The notes: generated by a model from the sequence alone, not told the origin. A stretch of 64,000 nt of DNA from Vitellaria paradoxa (GCA_019916065.1 CM034236.1:16755167-16819166), one strand, 5' to 3'. Positions 1-13,289 are shown, numbered from the stretch's first letter. Numbers and translations: made by a program.

Positions 1-831
1 CCTTGCTGCTTCTGACTGACTTGGAGTTGTACTCCCCTGTTGAAACAGCTGAGTCTGCACCCCATCTAAACAGCTGACAGCAGGCCTCAGTCCCTTCTCA
101 AATCGTCTACACTTGGTGCGCTCAGTGGACACCAACTCCTTAGCATATTTAGCCAATGATGTGAACTTACATCAATAATCCAGCACAGACATCAGCCCTT
201 GAGTCAAACTTAGAAACTCATCAAGCTTGGCGTCTCTTAGGGACTATGGGAAGAAGTAGTCTCTGAAACGCTCCTTAAAATCATCCCAAGTAAGGGCAAA
301 TGCCCCATGAGACTCTTTCACAGTACTCCACCAATCCGCTGTAGCTCCCTCTAACTAAAAAGCAGCAAGTAGAACTCTGGTCTTGTCTTTATTTAACTGC
401 ATTATCTCAAATATTTTCTCATTCTCGTGTAAGAATTTCTCAACCTCTTTAGTATTTGCTGCACCAGGGTATATAGGGAGCTTCATTCTTTTGAACTTCT
501 CATATGGAGCTATAAGTTGGTCTGCCTGCATTGCCCCGGCAAACATTACAGCCATTTGTTGCATCCACATTTGGGGGTCTACCACTCTAGGCTATGGCAC
601 ACTTGGTGCCTCAGATTGCACCTCTGCCACATAAAGTGCCCCTAATGGAACCTTTGCTCCAACTCCAGCATGAGACCCCTACTTCTATGACACTCCCACA
701 ATAACAGGAACATCATCAGTTGGATCTTCATGACCCTGCCCAGCCTGAATCCCTCGACCTCGACACTTACCATGACCACGACCATGGCCTCTACCTCTAC
801 CTCTAGCACCTAAAGCTACACGTGGCGGCAT
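1..831 (-). pseudogene. Ty3/gypsy gag, 5' part, degenerate and cut by the window edge
   Basis: This is the N-terminal part of a retrotransposon gag (capsid) protein read on the minus strand. The ATG is at 829-831 and opens with an Arg/Gly-rich stretch (MPPRVALGARGRGRG). A conserved gag core follows at about 585-100, with WMQQMAVMF, then FKRMKLPIYPGA, VEKFLHENEKIFEIM, ADWWSTV and FKERFRDYFF, which is the Retrotrans_gag pattern. Several in-frame stops occur, for example near 684 and 592, so the frame is dead. It lies directly downstream of a primer-binding site and LTR, the normal order for a 5' end. The rest of the element runs off the left edge. The family call is firm and the lineage within gypsy is uncertain. 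Confidence 0.88.
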
Positions 832-990
832 TCTATAAAATTTTCAAAAATATACTAAGGTTAAAACCTTCTTAACAATCTAAGTCCAAGAGAAAATCAT
901 ATTTACATATCGCAAATAAACAAACAGTCATGTAACCACATATCACCTAAAAAGTAAAAGGTCCACTGTCCCTAGGTATTCTAAACCTAG

Positions 991-1002
991 GCTTTGATAC
1001 CA
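991..1002 (-). promoter_or_regulatory. Primer-binding site for initiator tRNA-Met
   Basis: On the minus strand this reads TGGTATCAAAGC, one base from the usual plant TGGTATCAGAGC. It lies three bases inside the LTR that starts at 1006, between LTR and gag, where reverse transcription of a minus-strand element would be primed. Confidence 0.85.
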
Positions 1003-1005
1003 AGT

Positions 1006-2910
1006 TGTCTCGCCCCGGGTTTCACAACCCGAGTACACGAACAAAAGATCACATATTACATCATTTAATAACTTTCCCTATCCCACATTAGAGCCATACA
1101 CACATACTATGGAGCAAAGAATATAAAAATAAATAAAACTAAACTTTAAATTTGAATAAATACCTTAGTTAAACCAACTAGGCAACAAAGCTCCAAAACT
1201 AAACCCAACCAATCTCTAAAAAAAAAAAAATAATTAACATTCACCTCAAAAACAGAGGTTTATCACAATCCACTAAAAATAATTACATAAAAATAATGAA
1301 TAAAACTTTAATTCCTATGCTCAGAAGGTCCAACACGTGACTCAAATTCATTAGCTGCATCACAAGCTGTAAGGGGATGAGCACTAATACCACGTGTGCT
1401 CGGAACCCTAATAATAATAATATAAATATAGTATGCCCTAGCATGCTACTAAGTGAAATAATTATGCACAAGTAGCAACTTCAAACAAGAAATTTAAATT
1501 TATTTATTAGTCTCTTTTCGTTACAATCAATTGTATTTTTGCACCACATAACACATCAAAAAAAATCAATTTGATTTCAAGGTACTGCTGCTTGGTTGTC
1601 CCGTAAAAATAAGACCCAACCAATATACATCATTCTTCGATATCTGCTTGGTTGTCTCATAGAAACAAAACCCACCCAATATACACCATGCTTCAGTGTC
1701 TGCTTTCTAGACCAAAGTCTTAGGAATATAATATGCCACCCTTAGGCATCTGCTCATTCGTAGGTTACTAGCCTACCTACTGGAATCGATAACCAACCTC
1801 CGCGCGGGTTTTGGGACTTTCAACTCTTGGGTACATATACCCGATATTTTAGCACCCCTCAACCCAAACAAAACACAAAATTTAAATCTTTACTTTAAAT
1901 TCACATCAAAAAAATTTTTTTTCCAAAATTTAAACTTTATTATTCATTTATGTATCAACACATTAAATAACCTACTTTAAGCATATTAAATAAACAATCG
2001 TATAGGTAAAAATCACAATGCACATATACACATGTATCCAATTAATGCATACAAACCTTTTCGATTGTTCGGGTAAGCATTTACATTTAATTCAATCAGT
2101 TAATAAAAAAAAAAACTGAATGCCCAGCAAACCTTAATGGCGTCCTATTCATTTAATTCATGCAGTACACACGTTGGGCGTCCCAAAGCCCCCCATTTTT
2201 TTTAATTAACATCAATCACGTTCATGCAGCAACATTAATTGACACTAATGAGGCGTAATAACATATATAACTTATTCACACGTTTCCAATTTAGTCATGA
2301 ACCTGCACATTCCATATGTATACATATGTGCGTATATCAAATTAATGATTACACTCCGAATCAATCAATGTGCAAACGAAAAGGAAAAAAAATTTCAAAC
2401 ATTAATTTTGAATTCATGAACTAGTGGCATTAATTAATATATATATATATATAATTACATCAGCGTTACCACCTTGCCCATAAACAAATCAATGAGCATA
2501 TATATATATATCTAGATATACGTAGATCAATAAAGGTTTGCCCCTTACCTCTGTAGTAACGAAACAAACAAATTTGGCAAATAGGGAAGCCGCCACTTCT
2601 TCTTCTTCTCCTCCTCTCCCCATTTCTCTCTTTCTTTAGGGTTTTTTTTTATAAAATAAATACAACAATATATATACATATAGTAGCAAAATTTTAACCC
2701 TAACCAATTTAATTATTTTCCTACTTCCCATAGGTTTGGGAAAATTACATCATTCTCTCTAAAATTAAAAATCTTTTCAAATATAACCAAAAATTAATCT
2801 TTTTAAATAAAAATCAAAAAATTTCAAATCATTAAATTTAAATAGCAAACTAAATTTATCAAATAAAAATTTTCAAATTAAATTAAATAAAGAAATTTTG
2901 GGTTACTACA
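1006..2910 (-). repeat. 5' LTR of the minus-strand gypsy element
   Basis: The LTR is bounded by TGTCTCGCC on the plus strand at 1006 and GGTTACTACA at 2901-2910, so on its own strand it runs TGTAGTAACCC to GGCGAGACA, with TG and CA ends. It is about 1.9 kb. The sequence next to the host, CAGAT at 2911-2915, would be one copy of the target duplication; the partner lies outside the window. Parts resemble the solo LTRs at 12084 and 50019, for instance the 'gtaggttactagcctac' and 'gggactttcaactcttggg' stretches near 1755 and 1812, so these are related families. The open frames inside are not genes. Confidence 0.82.
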
Positions 2911-2962
2911 CAGATTGTATTATCTATTAAAATAATTTAACAGAATATATTTCAAATATACA

Positions 2963-3230
2963 CGAAAGTGTAGAAATTTGACTTTTATAATTGAAACGTG
3001 AGAGAGTAAAATGATATCGAGTGTAAATTATAGCAGTAGTTTTTGTAATTTACCCTGTGAAATTATCTTTTTACCCTCAGTCTAACGGTTATGTGTAACG
3101 GCCGTCTAACAGAAAGACTGAATTATTACTTGACTGAAAGTATAGAAATTTGATCATTACAATTGAAATATGAAGGACTAAAGTGACAGTAGGGTAAACT
3201 GTAACAATAATTTTTGTACTTTATCCTTAT
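2963..3230. repeat. Pair of about 95 bp direct repeats
   Basis: 2963-3055 and 3136-3230 share the order GTAGAAATTTGA, ATTGAAA, GTGA, GGTAAA and ATTTTTGTA, then a TTTACCC or TTTATCC end. Phrases of the kind 'gggtaaattgta...tttttgtaatttacc' are common in small non-autonomous DNA transposons of plants, so this may be a decayed MITE. No clear inverted termini or target duplication was found. Confidence 0.5.
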
Positions 3231-4190
3231 TTTTTTTTTTTTATACTTCGACCACAAATCTAGAGTTTTAAAAACAAAATTACCTAATTGAGGACTTCTT
3301 TTAGGTTGGTTAGGCTCATCCCCACAACGGTTTGGTCTTTTTATCATTCGTAGTTGTTAACATCTCTTTATCAAAAATCAAATTGCCCTAATCAATTCGA
3401 GAAACTATTAGAATAAAAATAAAAAGAGAACGAAAAAAATAAGAATTAAAAAATTCGGTTGAATTGCTGACAATAACTACAAAGACTAGTTGCCATGTGA
3501 TGTGATGTTGTCAACGTGGATGTGTTCCATATGATTTTAAGGCTTGGATTGGATACAAAAAATTAATTTTAATTTTTTGTAATTTTTCCATCTTATATAA
3601 CTTTCTTTATCAAAATTTAATTTTCTTTTAAAAAAATATATTTTTTAGGCGCATTAATCGCATTTATTAAAAAAAATAAAAAAAATCACATTCATTTATG
3701 TAATAACCATCCATTCAAAAAAAAGGTAGCAAAAAAGTTGATTTTTTTTAACTTTTATCCAAACGGAAATTTTTCTGCTTTTTTTAACGAAAGTGATTAA
3801 CACGTTTAAAAGTTTCATTTTTTTAAAAAATATTATATTTTGGAGAAAAATCATATAAGATGAAAAAAATTAAAAAAAATAAAAGCAAAGTGCTTTTTGG
3901 TACCTAAACGTAGCCTAAGCTAATCTCAGGAATTTGATAAACAAAAAAATGGGAAGGCAATGTCAACCTAGAGACAACCGAGTTTGGGATCATTGGATCA
4001 AAATTTAACAATCCAAACACATTCACATATTTTTATTGAATTGTTGAATTTTAATTCAACGATTCCAAGTTCAATTGTTACTAGGCTGACAGCATGTGCT
4101 CAGTTCGCCCTTTCAAATCTAATAGACAAATGACATATAACGATGTGAATTGACCTACTTTGTTAAGACATGAAAGTTTGTCACATTTAG
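3220..4190. repeat. Dispersed repeat, copy A
   Basis: This stretch is clearly related to 47990-48990 and in part to 63290-64000. Shared landmarks are the 'aggacttcttttagg' region followed by TTAGGCTCATCCCCACAA, then the stretch with ATAACTACAAAGA and, past the MITE, AGCTAATCTC...GGAATTTGATAAAC. A MITE (3541-3915) is nested inside it. No coding potential was seen. It may be part of a larger unidentified retroelement. Confidence 0.75.
3541..3915. mobile_element. Tourist-like (PIF/Harbinger) MITE
   Basis: The element is a 375 bp fold-back. Its left end GGCTTGGATTGGATACAAAAA faces the right end, whose reverse complement is GGCTACGTTTAGGTACCAAAAA in part. Deeper inverted matches occur around TTTTTCCATCTTATATAA and TTATATAAGATG-like sequence. 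It is flanked by TAA on both sides (3538-3540 and 3916-3918), the 3 bp duplication typical of PIF/Harbinger. It has no ORF, so it is non-autonomous. A related copy lies at about 48298-48696. Confidence 0.72.
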
Positions 4191-5129
4191 GGGTAGAGCC
4201 ATGAATTGGCTAAGAAGGGTTATAGCATAGGTAAGATTTTGACTCAAATTTTTGCTAGTACTAATATCATATAACATCTTAATCCAATTATCTATAATCT
4301 AGTTTAATATTCAATTGCATAGTTCAGGGCAAACAAAATTTTTAGCCCAATTTAATATCCAAAAAAAAAGAAGATTTCAAAATAACTCTCGGATTAGAGA
4401 CTATATGTGGCCACATTCTAAAGCCACGTAAAGATGAAAAACAACACCTAAAACAATCCCATCCAACAAGATAATCTGTATCAAACCAAGGTGGGCATTA
4501 CACTTATAATTTGTGTAATACTACTTATGATTACAAATATCAACAACCTTATCAACATGGATCAAATGAGGTAGTGTGGTGGAAATTAGTACTCAATAGG
4601 TGAGCTTATAAATGTGCTAATCTGTTATCAGTCCAATTCTCTTTAGATATGCTCATCAAACAAGCAAGAGAATTTTCCTAATTTTCTCTAGATATGCTCA
4701 TCATATAAGTAAGAGAAGTTTTCCGATTCTCTTTAGATATGCTGGTTAAACAAGCAAGGGGATTCTAAGGTTTCAAATGGAAAACAATGTGTTTTGCATA
4801 AATATCACAAAAGGCAAGACATACCAAAAATGCTTATCAAACAATTCTTTTTCAATATGCTCATCAAATAAGAGAATTTTAAGGTTTCAAATGGAAACCA
4901 ATGTGTCATGCACAAATATCAAAAAAATATGGCAAAAGACATCCGAAAAAATGCTTAAGTAACAACAAACTTAAAACTTCCAATATATATAAATCATGAA
5001 TATATCCATGCACTAATATTATCAAAAAGCCATAAATGATAACTTTCAATTAATGTCTATAACAATGGGATGCTAAAAGTCTCAACATAAAAGAAAGTAT
5101 CTATTGTATAATATAAAAGAAACAACTCC
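4191..5129. other. Non-coding stretch with short tandem repeats
   Basis: No gene is visible. 4631-4770 holds three imperfect copies of a roughly 55 bp unit containing TCTTTAGATATGCT and CAAGCAAGAG. 4760-4950 holds a further duplication of about 100 bp with GGTTTCAAATGGAAA and CACAAATATCA. The region lies just left of the copia pol remnant and may be its decayed 3' untranslated region, but no second LTR is recognisable here. Confidence 0.5.
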
Positions 5130-7230
5130 CACAAACCAAGTATGTCAAAAAAACCCAACAATACTCATGTTAGAAACATATTTATTAAAAAAAATAAGTC
5201 TAAGTCCCTTGGTTAAGGGATCTGCCATCATCTGCTCAGTAACAATATGCTCAATGATGATGTCGCATTTCTTTACTAAATCTCTAACGGAAAAATATTT
5301 ATTTTCTATATGCTTAGACTCACTTGAAGATTTATTGTTCTTAAAAAAGAAAATAGTCACACTATTATCACAGGAAGTCTTAGTGGTCTAACTATAAAAT
5401 CAATTACTTTAAGTTTTAAAATGAAACTTCTCAACCAAATAGCATGAATTACAGCCCTAAAACAAATTACAAACTCATCATGCATAGTGGAAGACGCTGT
5501 AAGAGTTTGCTTGAGACTATTCCATGGAAAAGCTACCTCGGCTAACATAAATATATGTCCTAAAGTAAAATTCATGTCATTTACATATCCAGTAAAATCT
5601 GAATTTGAATAACCAATAACTTCAAGGTCATAAATTTTTCTACAAACAAGAAAGTAATCATTGGTTCTCTGTAAATTTCTCATAACTTTCTTTGCAACTA
5701 CCTAATGAACCATTTCAGGATTTGAGAGAGAACTCTCAAGAACACTTATAGCAAAAGTTATATCCAACCACATACATACCTGTGCATAATAAGACTAACA
5801 ACTACACTAACATAAGTTATGTCCCACGTGAATTTCACTTTAGGGTCATTTTCGAGACTGGATTTTATTACATTTGTCACGCCTAGTAACAAAAACATCA
5901 TCAGATCTACAATTCTATGTATTAAACTCTCAACTACATGATTAATATATCATTTCTGACAAAACCCCAACATATCACGAGATCTATTACGAATGATCTT
6001 AATGCGTAAAACAAACGAGATTTCTCTGAAATCTTTCATATCAAAAGTATTAGACAATAGTGGCTGAGTATCTCTTAAGTAACCCAAATCAGTATTAGCA
6101 AGAAGGGTATCATCAACTTAATGAACAAGGAAGATAAATTTCCTCCTATTGACCTAGGAATATATGCACTGGTTAACCTTATTTTCCACAAAGCCAATAG
6201 AAGTGACAATCTCATCAAAGTTAATTAGTATTGGTGTGAGGCTTGTTTCAACCCATAACTAGATTTCACTAATTTACACACTGTGTGCTTCTTATCCTTT
6301 GGGTTACACCAAATAAATTTTATGATTTAGGCCACCATTCAAAAAAAAAAAAAAAAAACAAATTGTTGACACCCATCTGATGAAGCTCTAAATAATGTGC
6401 TAAAACAATGATAATTCTAAAAGAATCCTTAGATAAAACTAGGGAAAAAGGTCTCATTAAAGTCAATGACCATTTACAGTTAATAGGCTTATAGCCGATT
6501 GAAAGGTCAACCAGCTACCACACACCATTGTGTGCTATAGATGGCATCTTATCTATCATAGCATCCACTGAAATTCTAGATTGGGACTCAAAATAACACC
6601 AGCATAGGTCATTAGGTTAACCATAGGACCTATATCATATCACTTTCACCGAGATACACAAAGAAGTCATTCGACAAATTTCCTTATAGATATTTGTGGA
6701 ACAGGATTAGGAGTATCAATAGAAATACAATCAGGTACACAAGATCATAAGCATTAATAGAAACAGTATCATTAATCCCCAGCTGCTCATGATCATCTCC
6801 TTCTACAGGTGTAAATAAAACAAAGGTCTAGATTTTAGGCAATAAAATTTACATCACCTTACTACTCTTGTCCTCATTAATCTGCTATAAAAGGCCTAAA
6901 TTAGTTGTATTAAGCTTTAAAAAAAATTAGTAGCCTGAGACTCAAAATATCTCATACCCAGTATAGACTGTAGAACTTGTACCTTTTAGAATGAGCTAGA
7001 TACTTACAAAGAAACGAGTAGTTCTAGGGTCAATTTTCCTTTCAGAAGGGTTATATATATTAACCTTTGCATGACAACCCTAAACATGAAGATGGTTAAG
7101 GCTAGGCTATCTACTAGTCCATATTTTGGAAGTTGCACTTACTCTTCATACTCTCCATCACATCTTTAAGGGTGTGATTACGTCTTTCGACTGCACTATT
7201 TTTTTTCAAGATTAAAAGGAATAGTATATT
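5130..7230 (-). pseudogene. Ty1/copia pol remnant (integrase, reverse transcriptase, RNase H)
   Basis: Minus-strand similarity to copia polyprotein can be followed through many stops and frameshifts. Around 7130-7200 it shows the integrase phrase VERRNHTLKDVMESM. Around 6400-6500 it shows DFNETFFP, matching the start of the reverse transcriptase. Around 6090-6130 it shows VDDTLLANTDLG, the YVDD catalytic box with the first residue lost, and further on FDMKDFREISFVL and RDMLGF. RNase H follows at 5357-5683 with LEVIGYSNSDFTGY and KQTLTASSTMHDEF. The C-terminus at 5145-5360 has KHIENKYFSVRDLV and MMADPLTKGL, the usual copia ending. Domain order is normal for copia. It belongs with the primer-binding site at 10077 and LTR at 10091. 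Confidence 0.85.
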
Positions 7231-10076
7231 AGGCAACAATCCCACATTTTTTGTAAGTATTTGGCAAATGGTCCTATTTGCTATCCTATCACATCATATT
7301 TGCTATAATACTCACTCTACACTCAAACCTTAAAATTTTGATCATTTTTTACAATTTATCATGGATACAATCAACACAAGTATTTATATCACCAAAATCA
7401 AGTGATATTAAAATATCATCATTTATAAACCTTTGAATTCTCTCTTTAGAAATATGACCTAGCATTTTATGTCATAAGAAAGAAAATTATCCTGAACTTT
7501 AAGTCTTTTACACACACTATAATCATTGTGAAAAGAAGCATACTCAAAATTTGTACTAGATTTATCTAAAATAGACCATTATGTAAAACACCACATCTAA
7601 TAATTTATGAATTTTGAAATAAATATTAAAATAATAATTAGCAATCAGAGGCAACAAACAATTTAAAAATGTGCTTTAAACTTAACCAAGCATAAATTAT
7701 AAGGGATAGCTTGGCGCATCATTGTCGTCTCCCTTTAAGCAGAGAATGAAACACGCTATGAGGTTCTTGCAACAAACTATCAATGAAATTACCAAAAAAA
7801 AGAAAAAAAAAACAAACTATCAATGAGAATGCCTAGATTAAATAAGTCAATCCTCTCTGGGCAAATAGACTCTTCCAACCTGAATATGCTCTGATCAATT
7901 ACTAAATATCAACCGTATCATTATTACATAAAATAACCCTCTTTGGGCAGGTTACTATATATAATAATACATTGGCTCTTGCCATGTACAAATATGTAAG
8001 AAAAATCAGGAATCAACAAGAATACACCTTTGGGCAATAACGCTAGTATCAACCAAAAATTTTTACCATGGCATAATTATATGTAAATTACCCATAATTG
8101 AAATTATTATTTTATACCCTAAAAAATAATTGAAGTGCTTAAAAAATATGTTATAAAGAACACATAAATAAGTGTTTTAAGGCCATTAAATAGCTTAATT
8201 AGGAGAATTCAATATTATGCAATCAAATCAATGAGAGTAAGCATCACCATTAGATCCAAAACATCAAAAATAGGTTACCCAAAAAAAAAAACAAAAAATT
8301 GCTTCCACTTCTTAAAATTGGTATCATTCAATAGCACAATAATGGTATTGCTATTGTTAAATGGAAAAGAAACTATTTGACAATAAAAGAACAATAAATT
8401 AACAAAATAAAGGACAAAATTTACTATATAGGCATGAATAATAGGGGTTTCTCTGTGCATCATTGCCAGCTATCCTTTGGGCAGAAAGTGTAATATGCTA
8501 TGATGTCACTTTCAGCTAACTATCATATAAGAATGCCTAAGTATTTGAAAAATAGACCCCTTTGGATAGACTAACATTTTAATAAATTCAAGCACTCTCG
8601 AGTCAGTTGCTGAATAACATCCTTGTCATTACTACACATATACCCCTTTTGTGGCAGGTATTTGCATGTAATAACATAATGGATACAGTCATGTACCGTA
8701 TATGCGAAAATTAGATCTCAATAGATGTACCCCTTTGGGCAATAACAGTTATTCAACCCAAAACTTTGTCATAACATTATTTTAGGTAAAAATACCCTAT
8801 GTCACCCCCCGACATACTAATATGCTAGTAATCACATTCTTTTGGGTGCGTAACTGAATGTACCCTGTAATCTCAAATATATTGCCAAACTATGTAGAAA
8901 AATATTGCAGTATCCAACAGAAAATAATAATTTTAGGCTCCCAAAATAACCAGTAGATGACAGTATAATTTTTAGAAGTCTAACTAGGGAGAACGCACAT
9001 CACCAATAGGTTTACAGGGTCAAAAATAATTACCCATAAAATTTCAATAAAAAATGATGCATGACTTTCAAAATAATTGCATAATTAGGCTCAAAGTAGG
9101 GCTTAATAAACACCAAATAAGGTCCAAAAATATAAAAAAAAATTGTAATTTGAAATAAAAATAAAAATTAAATTTTTATTTTTATTTTTATCTTCTTCTT
9201 TTTTTTTAAGATCAAAGTCCAAAAAACAAAAAGGCTAACAATACAAAGTGGACAAATACATAACATATGTAACTTGGTCATGCCAAACAATTGTTTTAAG
9301 AGGAAAAAAATGGAGTGTGTGACAACAGAATTCCCAATTGACTCAATTGCCAAAAAAAATAATAATTAGCCAATAAAGTGAACTGAAGCCTAACTGTCCA
9401 AGTATAAATAAATCAAACTAATATAATAAAATATCAGTATCATTATTTAGACCCTTGGCTCCAATCACAAGAATAATATTACTAAAAACACACCTGCAAT
9501 CCTAATATAGCAGGCAATGTAAAATGGGGTCATAAAGAAATCTAGCTCAAATAGATTCAACTCTATCTACCAAGATTTTATTTTATTTTCTTAACTTATA
9601 TAAGGAAAGTCACATTAAGAAAAAAAATTCAAACCTTTCCAAGTATTCAACGCCCATCATTCACATGGGTACAAGTAGTGGATAAAGTAACCAGCATAAA
9701 AAAATAAAATTGCCCCATTTATTTTGTAACAGAAGCATAACTAGGCAAGGTGGAGAAAGTTAAACCCACATCCACAACCATTATTCAAAAAATTAGACAG
9801 AAATTTTTTTTTATTCCTTACAACTTTTGTACAAAACATTACGCAAAATAATTCTAAAAATGTTTTTGATTTAATCTAAAAATTTTCAAATTTTTAAGAA
9901 TTAAATTTGAAAAAAATAATATCCAAAATAAAAAATTAGATCTAAACTGAAACAGAATCAAATAACAACAAAATCGGACAAACTTGAAATCAAGTTTTCG
10001 GATAAATCTATACACTATTTTATATGCAAAATAATAAAAAGGTTTTTGAATTGAATTCCTAATCCACATACATTAG
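7231..10076. other. Decayed 5' half of the copia element, including a duplicated block
   Basis: No readable frame remains. 7700-8130 and 8445-8800 are imperfect direct copies; both contain a GCATCATTG or CATCATTGCC start, AATGCCTA, CCCTCTTTGGG or CCCCTTTTGTGG, 'caggtta...taataatac' and CCTTTGGGCAATAAC. The position between integrase and primer-binding site suggests former gag and leader, but no gag motif was seen. 8810-10070 is AT-rich with nothing recognisable. Confidence 0.5.
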
Positions 10077-10088
10077 GCTCTGATATCA
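10077..10088 (-). promoter_or_regulatory. Primer-binding site for initiator tRNA-Met
   Basis: On the minus strand this reads TGATATCAGAGC, one change from TGGTATCAGAGC. It abuts the LTR that begins at 10091 and fits the minus-strand copia pol at 5130-7230. Confidence 0.8.
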
Positions 10089-10090
10089 CA

Positions 10091-10481
10091 TGTAAGCAAA
10101 ATAAATATTATGTGTATATGAATATTGGAATATCAAAATAAATTAATGCGGAAGACATATACTTGTTTCCTCCATGATCTTAATCAGGTTTATGATTACA
10201 CCATCTCTAAAACTATAAAACTAGGATTAGACTACTAGAGCTTGATCTTCCTATCTATCACAATCAATATGCCAGTTACCAATGGAAAGAACTATCTGTA
10301 TATTATGAAGAGAAGAGACCTACCCATATATATAAAGGGTAAACCTTAACCTCATTGGACCCTGCCATGAAAGGCCTATAGTGGGTTTAACAATTAGCCC
10401 ACACTAACCATCTAACCTCATTATCCCTATTAGGTTCACTTAGATCCAATAGTATAGATCACAACAAAATAGGCCTTATCA
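10091..10481 (-). repeat. 5' LTR of the minus-strand copia element
   Basis: The plus-strand limits are TGTAAGCAAAA at 10091 and AGGCCTTATCA ending at 10481, so the LTR runs from TGATAAGGCC to TTGCTTACA on its own strand, about 390 bp. A TATA-like CCATATATATAAAGGG region lies at about 10324-10339, with AGGG, so it sits upstream of a minus-strand start only if read in reverse. The matching LTR was not found left of the pol remnant, so that end of the element is lost or unrecognised. Confidence 0.65.
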
Positions 10482-12083
10482 TGTATGTTGTCATCTTTAA
10501 TTTGGTTCTAACCCATTTTTTGATAAAATAAAAAAAAATTAATATATGCTCAATATACAAAATATTCAAACAAATGCATCTAGCAAAACCAACTAGTTAT
10601 CGATTGAACGCCATCAAGCATTGAAATGATAAATCCTTTGTTCAAGCAATATGAAGCTGGGATGAATTTCAGGAGTAGAAGACCACCCAATGTTTGAATA
10701 CCATTTTGGCCATTCGGACATCGTGCATTAGAAAAAGGGTTGTTTGAAGAATGATTTTCAAATTTTAAAATTTTGCCTCTAAATCCTCCTATTGATCATT
10801 GTTGGAACATTTCTTACATTGTATTTTAGATTTTAGACGGGAAAAAAGTGCGCTCCTCCACTCCTCACGTAGGATTTTTGTTTTCTAGCATTTTATTTTC
10901 ATTTTCATTGTAATCTTGTAATGGTAGAGTAGATTAAGGGGAAAAACTTGTTTACATGTCTTGTATGGATCCATTTGAGGTATAAATTTGTTTTTAGTCC
11001 CTTTTTATCTTCTTGACTAATTGAATGCATGAATTTATATATAAATCCTCTTGTTTTACATTCTTTGTTTGATTTAAGTTGCACAAACTTATGGATTTTG
11101 TAACCTAAATGCTCATAACTAAACTCATAACATTAGTGGGGTGTGTTAGGTTTTTTCTTTTTTTTTTTTTTTGGTACTCTTTTAAATTTATATAAACAAA
11201 TATGATTTGTACATGAAATACTTTGAATCTCTTGATTTCCTATCATTTTCCTTTATTTCCTAAATTCAAACTATTAGGGATCTTATTACAAAATTGGTAA
11301 ATCTATAGTCAAAATAGAGTTTTGTATCTCGTCAACTTAGGTGTACATTAGAGTGTCAAGTCAGAATAAATTGTAAAAGTCTCATAATAAGTTTGGAAGC
11401 CCTCAAAGATAGAACGAGTCAAGTTTAGCCACTTCATGGAGAGCTCACAAGAAGCCTACGAAAAGTCATAAGATAATATTGAGGGCAAGTTTTGGCAATT
11501 TAGTCATGCTGGAAGATGGTTCTGAGTTACATGAAGGCCATAAGATGATTGCAAGAAGAGTGCAGGAAGAATTATCCCATGAGGTTCACGATTTTAGTGT
11601 TCCAGCTACTTTCGAGAATCCTATGTGCCACGATTTCATTCCATATATATTATGGGACAAACCTAGGGTTTTTCACAGAGAGAATAACCATCAAAGATCA
11701 AAAGCGTGTTGTTGTTCAAGCATTCTCTCAATCACTTAGTCAAAGTTTCATCAAGCATGAAAAATTTGAAGGAGTTCAAATCTTGAAGGCTGAGGATTTA
11801 GCAGTTTGTTGGGGATTCGATGTGCATGCTTCGAGGATTCGAAGAGAGCTTTCACTAAGAGTTGGTGAATTGAATAGTCTAGCAATAGTTCAACGATATA
11901 GAGTCGAGGAGTTGAGGCGATCTATTGCAAGGTTGAGGTTTTGTAACCAATGTTTTGTTTATAATGCAAGTGTTTGAGGTTTTTCTTAGATAAGATTTTC
12001 CTTGTTATATCTGTCCCTTCGTTCTTTATTATTCTATCTGGTAATTGAACTATCTAACAATGGAAAATTTCACAAACCATTTC
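10482..12083. other. Unrecognised intergenic DNA around short open frames
   Basis: No known domain is visible. A plus-strand open stretch at 11549-11977 (142 codons) and an overlapping one at 11479-11739 show no recognisable motif. They could be remains of a retroelement internal region, since the neighbourhood is full of them. The last five bases, 12079-12083 (ATTTC), are the left target duplication of the solo LTR. Confidence 0.4.
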
Positions 12084-13289
12084 TGTCATGCCCTGAAATC
12101 CACAACCTGGGAACATGAGGACTAAACCCACAAATAATTACAAATAACTATAAAACCAACATAAATCAAAGCGGAAGCAAATTAATAATATAGTATTCAC
12201 CAATAGAATACTCCAAGTTTCTAACACATGCCACAAAGAGCTACAAAACAAAACGCCTCAAGCTGGGCCCATAACCAAATATCTAAACTGATACATGAAA
12301 TAAATAACAAACAGCTAATGCCCAACTAGTCTATCTCATGGATCCATCACGAGTATCTACCCCTGCAAGATTAATTGTAGGGGGTGGGGTGAGCACTAAA
12401 CTATGCATGTTTAGAACTAAGTATATAGGAATAAGTTTCTTAATCAAGCAAGGTAAACAACAGTACCTAATCAACTTTAAATTAAATAAAGCTCCTTTAT
12501 CATCTTCTCATTAATATCACGATGCCCACAATCAACATACTGCTCTAAATTAAATAGATATTTAGCTATGATCCTGCAATCTCATGTTAAAAACCACATT
12601 CATCGTCCCAATCACATCATGATATATATAAACATATATCATAAAATCATACTATAGGTTAGGTACTCTGCAAGTTTAGTCTCTGGCTACATAACTAAAC
12701 CTAAATAATCCCTAGGCCTAAGTCATGGGGTACAACTAGTCCTGCAATCCTAAATATACTCATCAAATCCTTAGACCAAGTCATAGGGTACAACTGGTCC
12801 TGTTATCCCAGATGTACTCATTAAATCCCCAGACCTAAGTCGTGGGGTACAATTGGTCCACAGTCCCAAATGTATTCATCAAATCCCCAGACCTAAGTCG
12901 TGGAGTATAATTGGTCCTGCAGTCTCAAATGTACTCATAACCATGGTCCCGCAGTCCCAGTCCATCTCATCTTGTCCTAGTAGGCAAACCGGTCCCCCAG
13001 TCCTAGTACTAATATACGCTAGTGCAAGTAGTATTTGCATTTTGTAGGTTTCTAGCCTACTAGTTATGCTACACCACACTACAACAAATATCACTTTTGG
13101 CGACCATTTTTCCCGACCAAATATAAATTTGGTCGTTAAAGGTGACTTTTCCCGACCAAATATAAATTTAGTCGCCAATAGTCACTTTTCCCCGACCAAA
13201 AAAATGTTAGTTGCCAAAGGATAACTTTTCCCGACTAATTGGTCGCTAAAAGGCAACTTTTCCCGACCAAATATAAATTTGGTCGCTAA

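Noticed and set aside
11479..11977. Two overlapping frames as a novel gene
   Set aside because: No recognisable domain, no start context or splice pattern, and a transposon-rich neighbourhood; kept only as unrecognised DNA.
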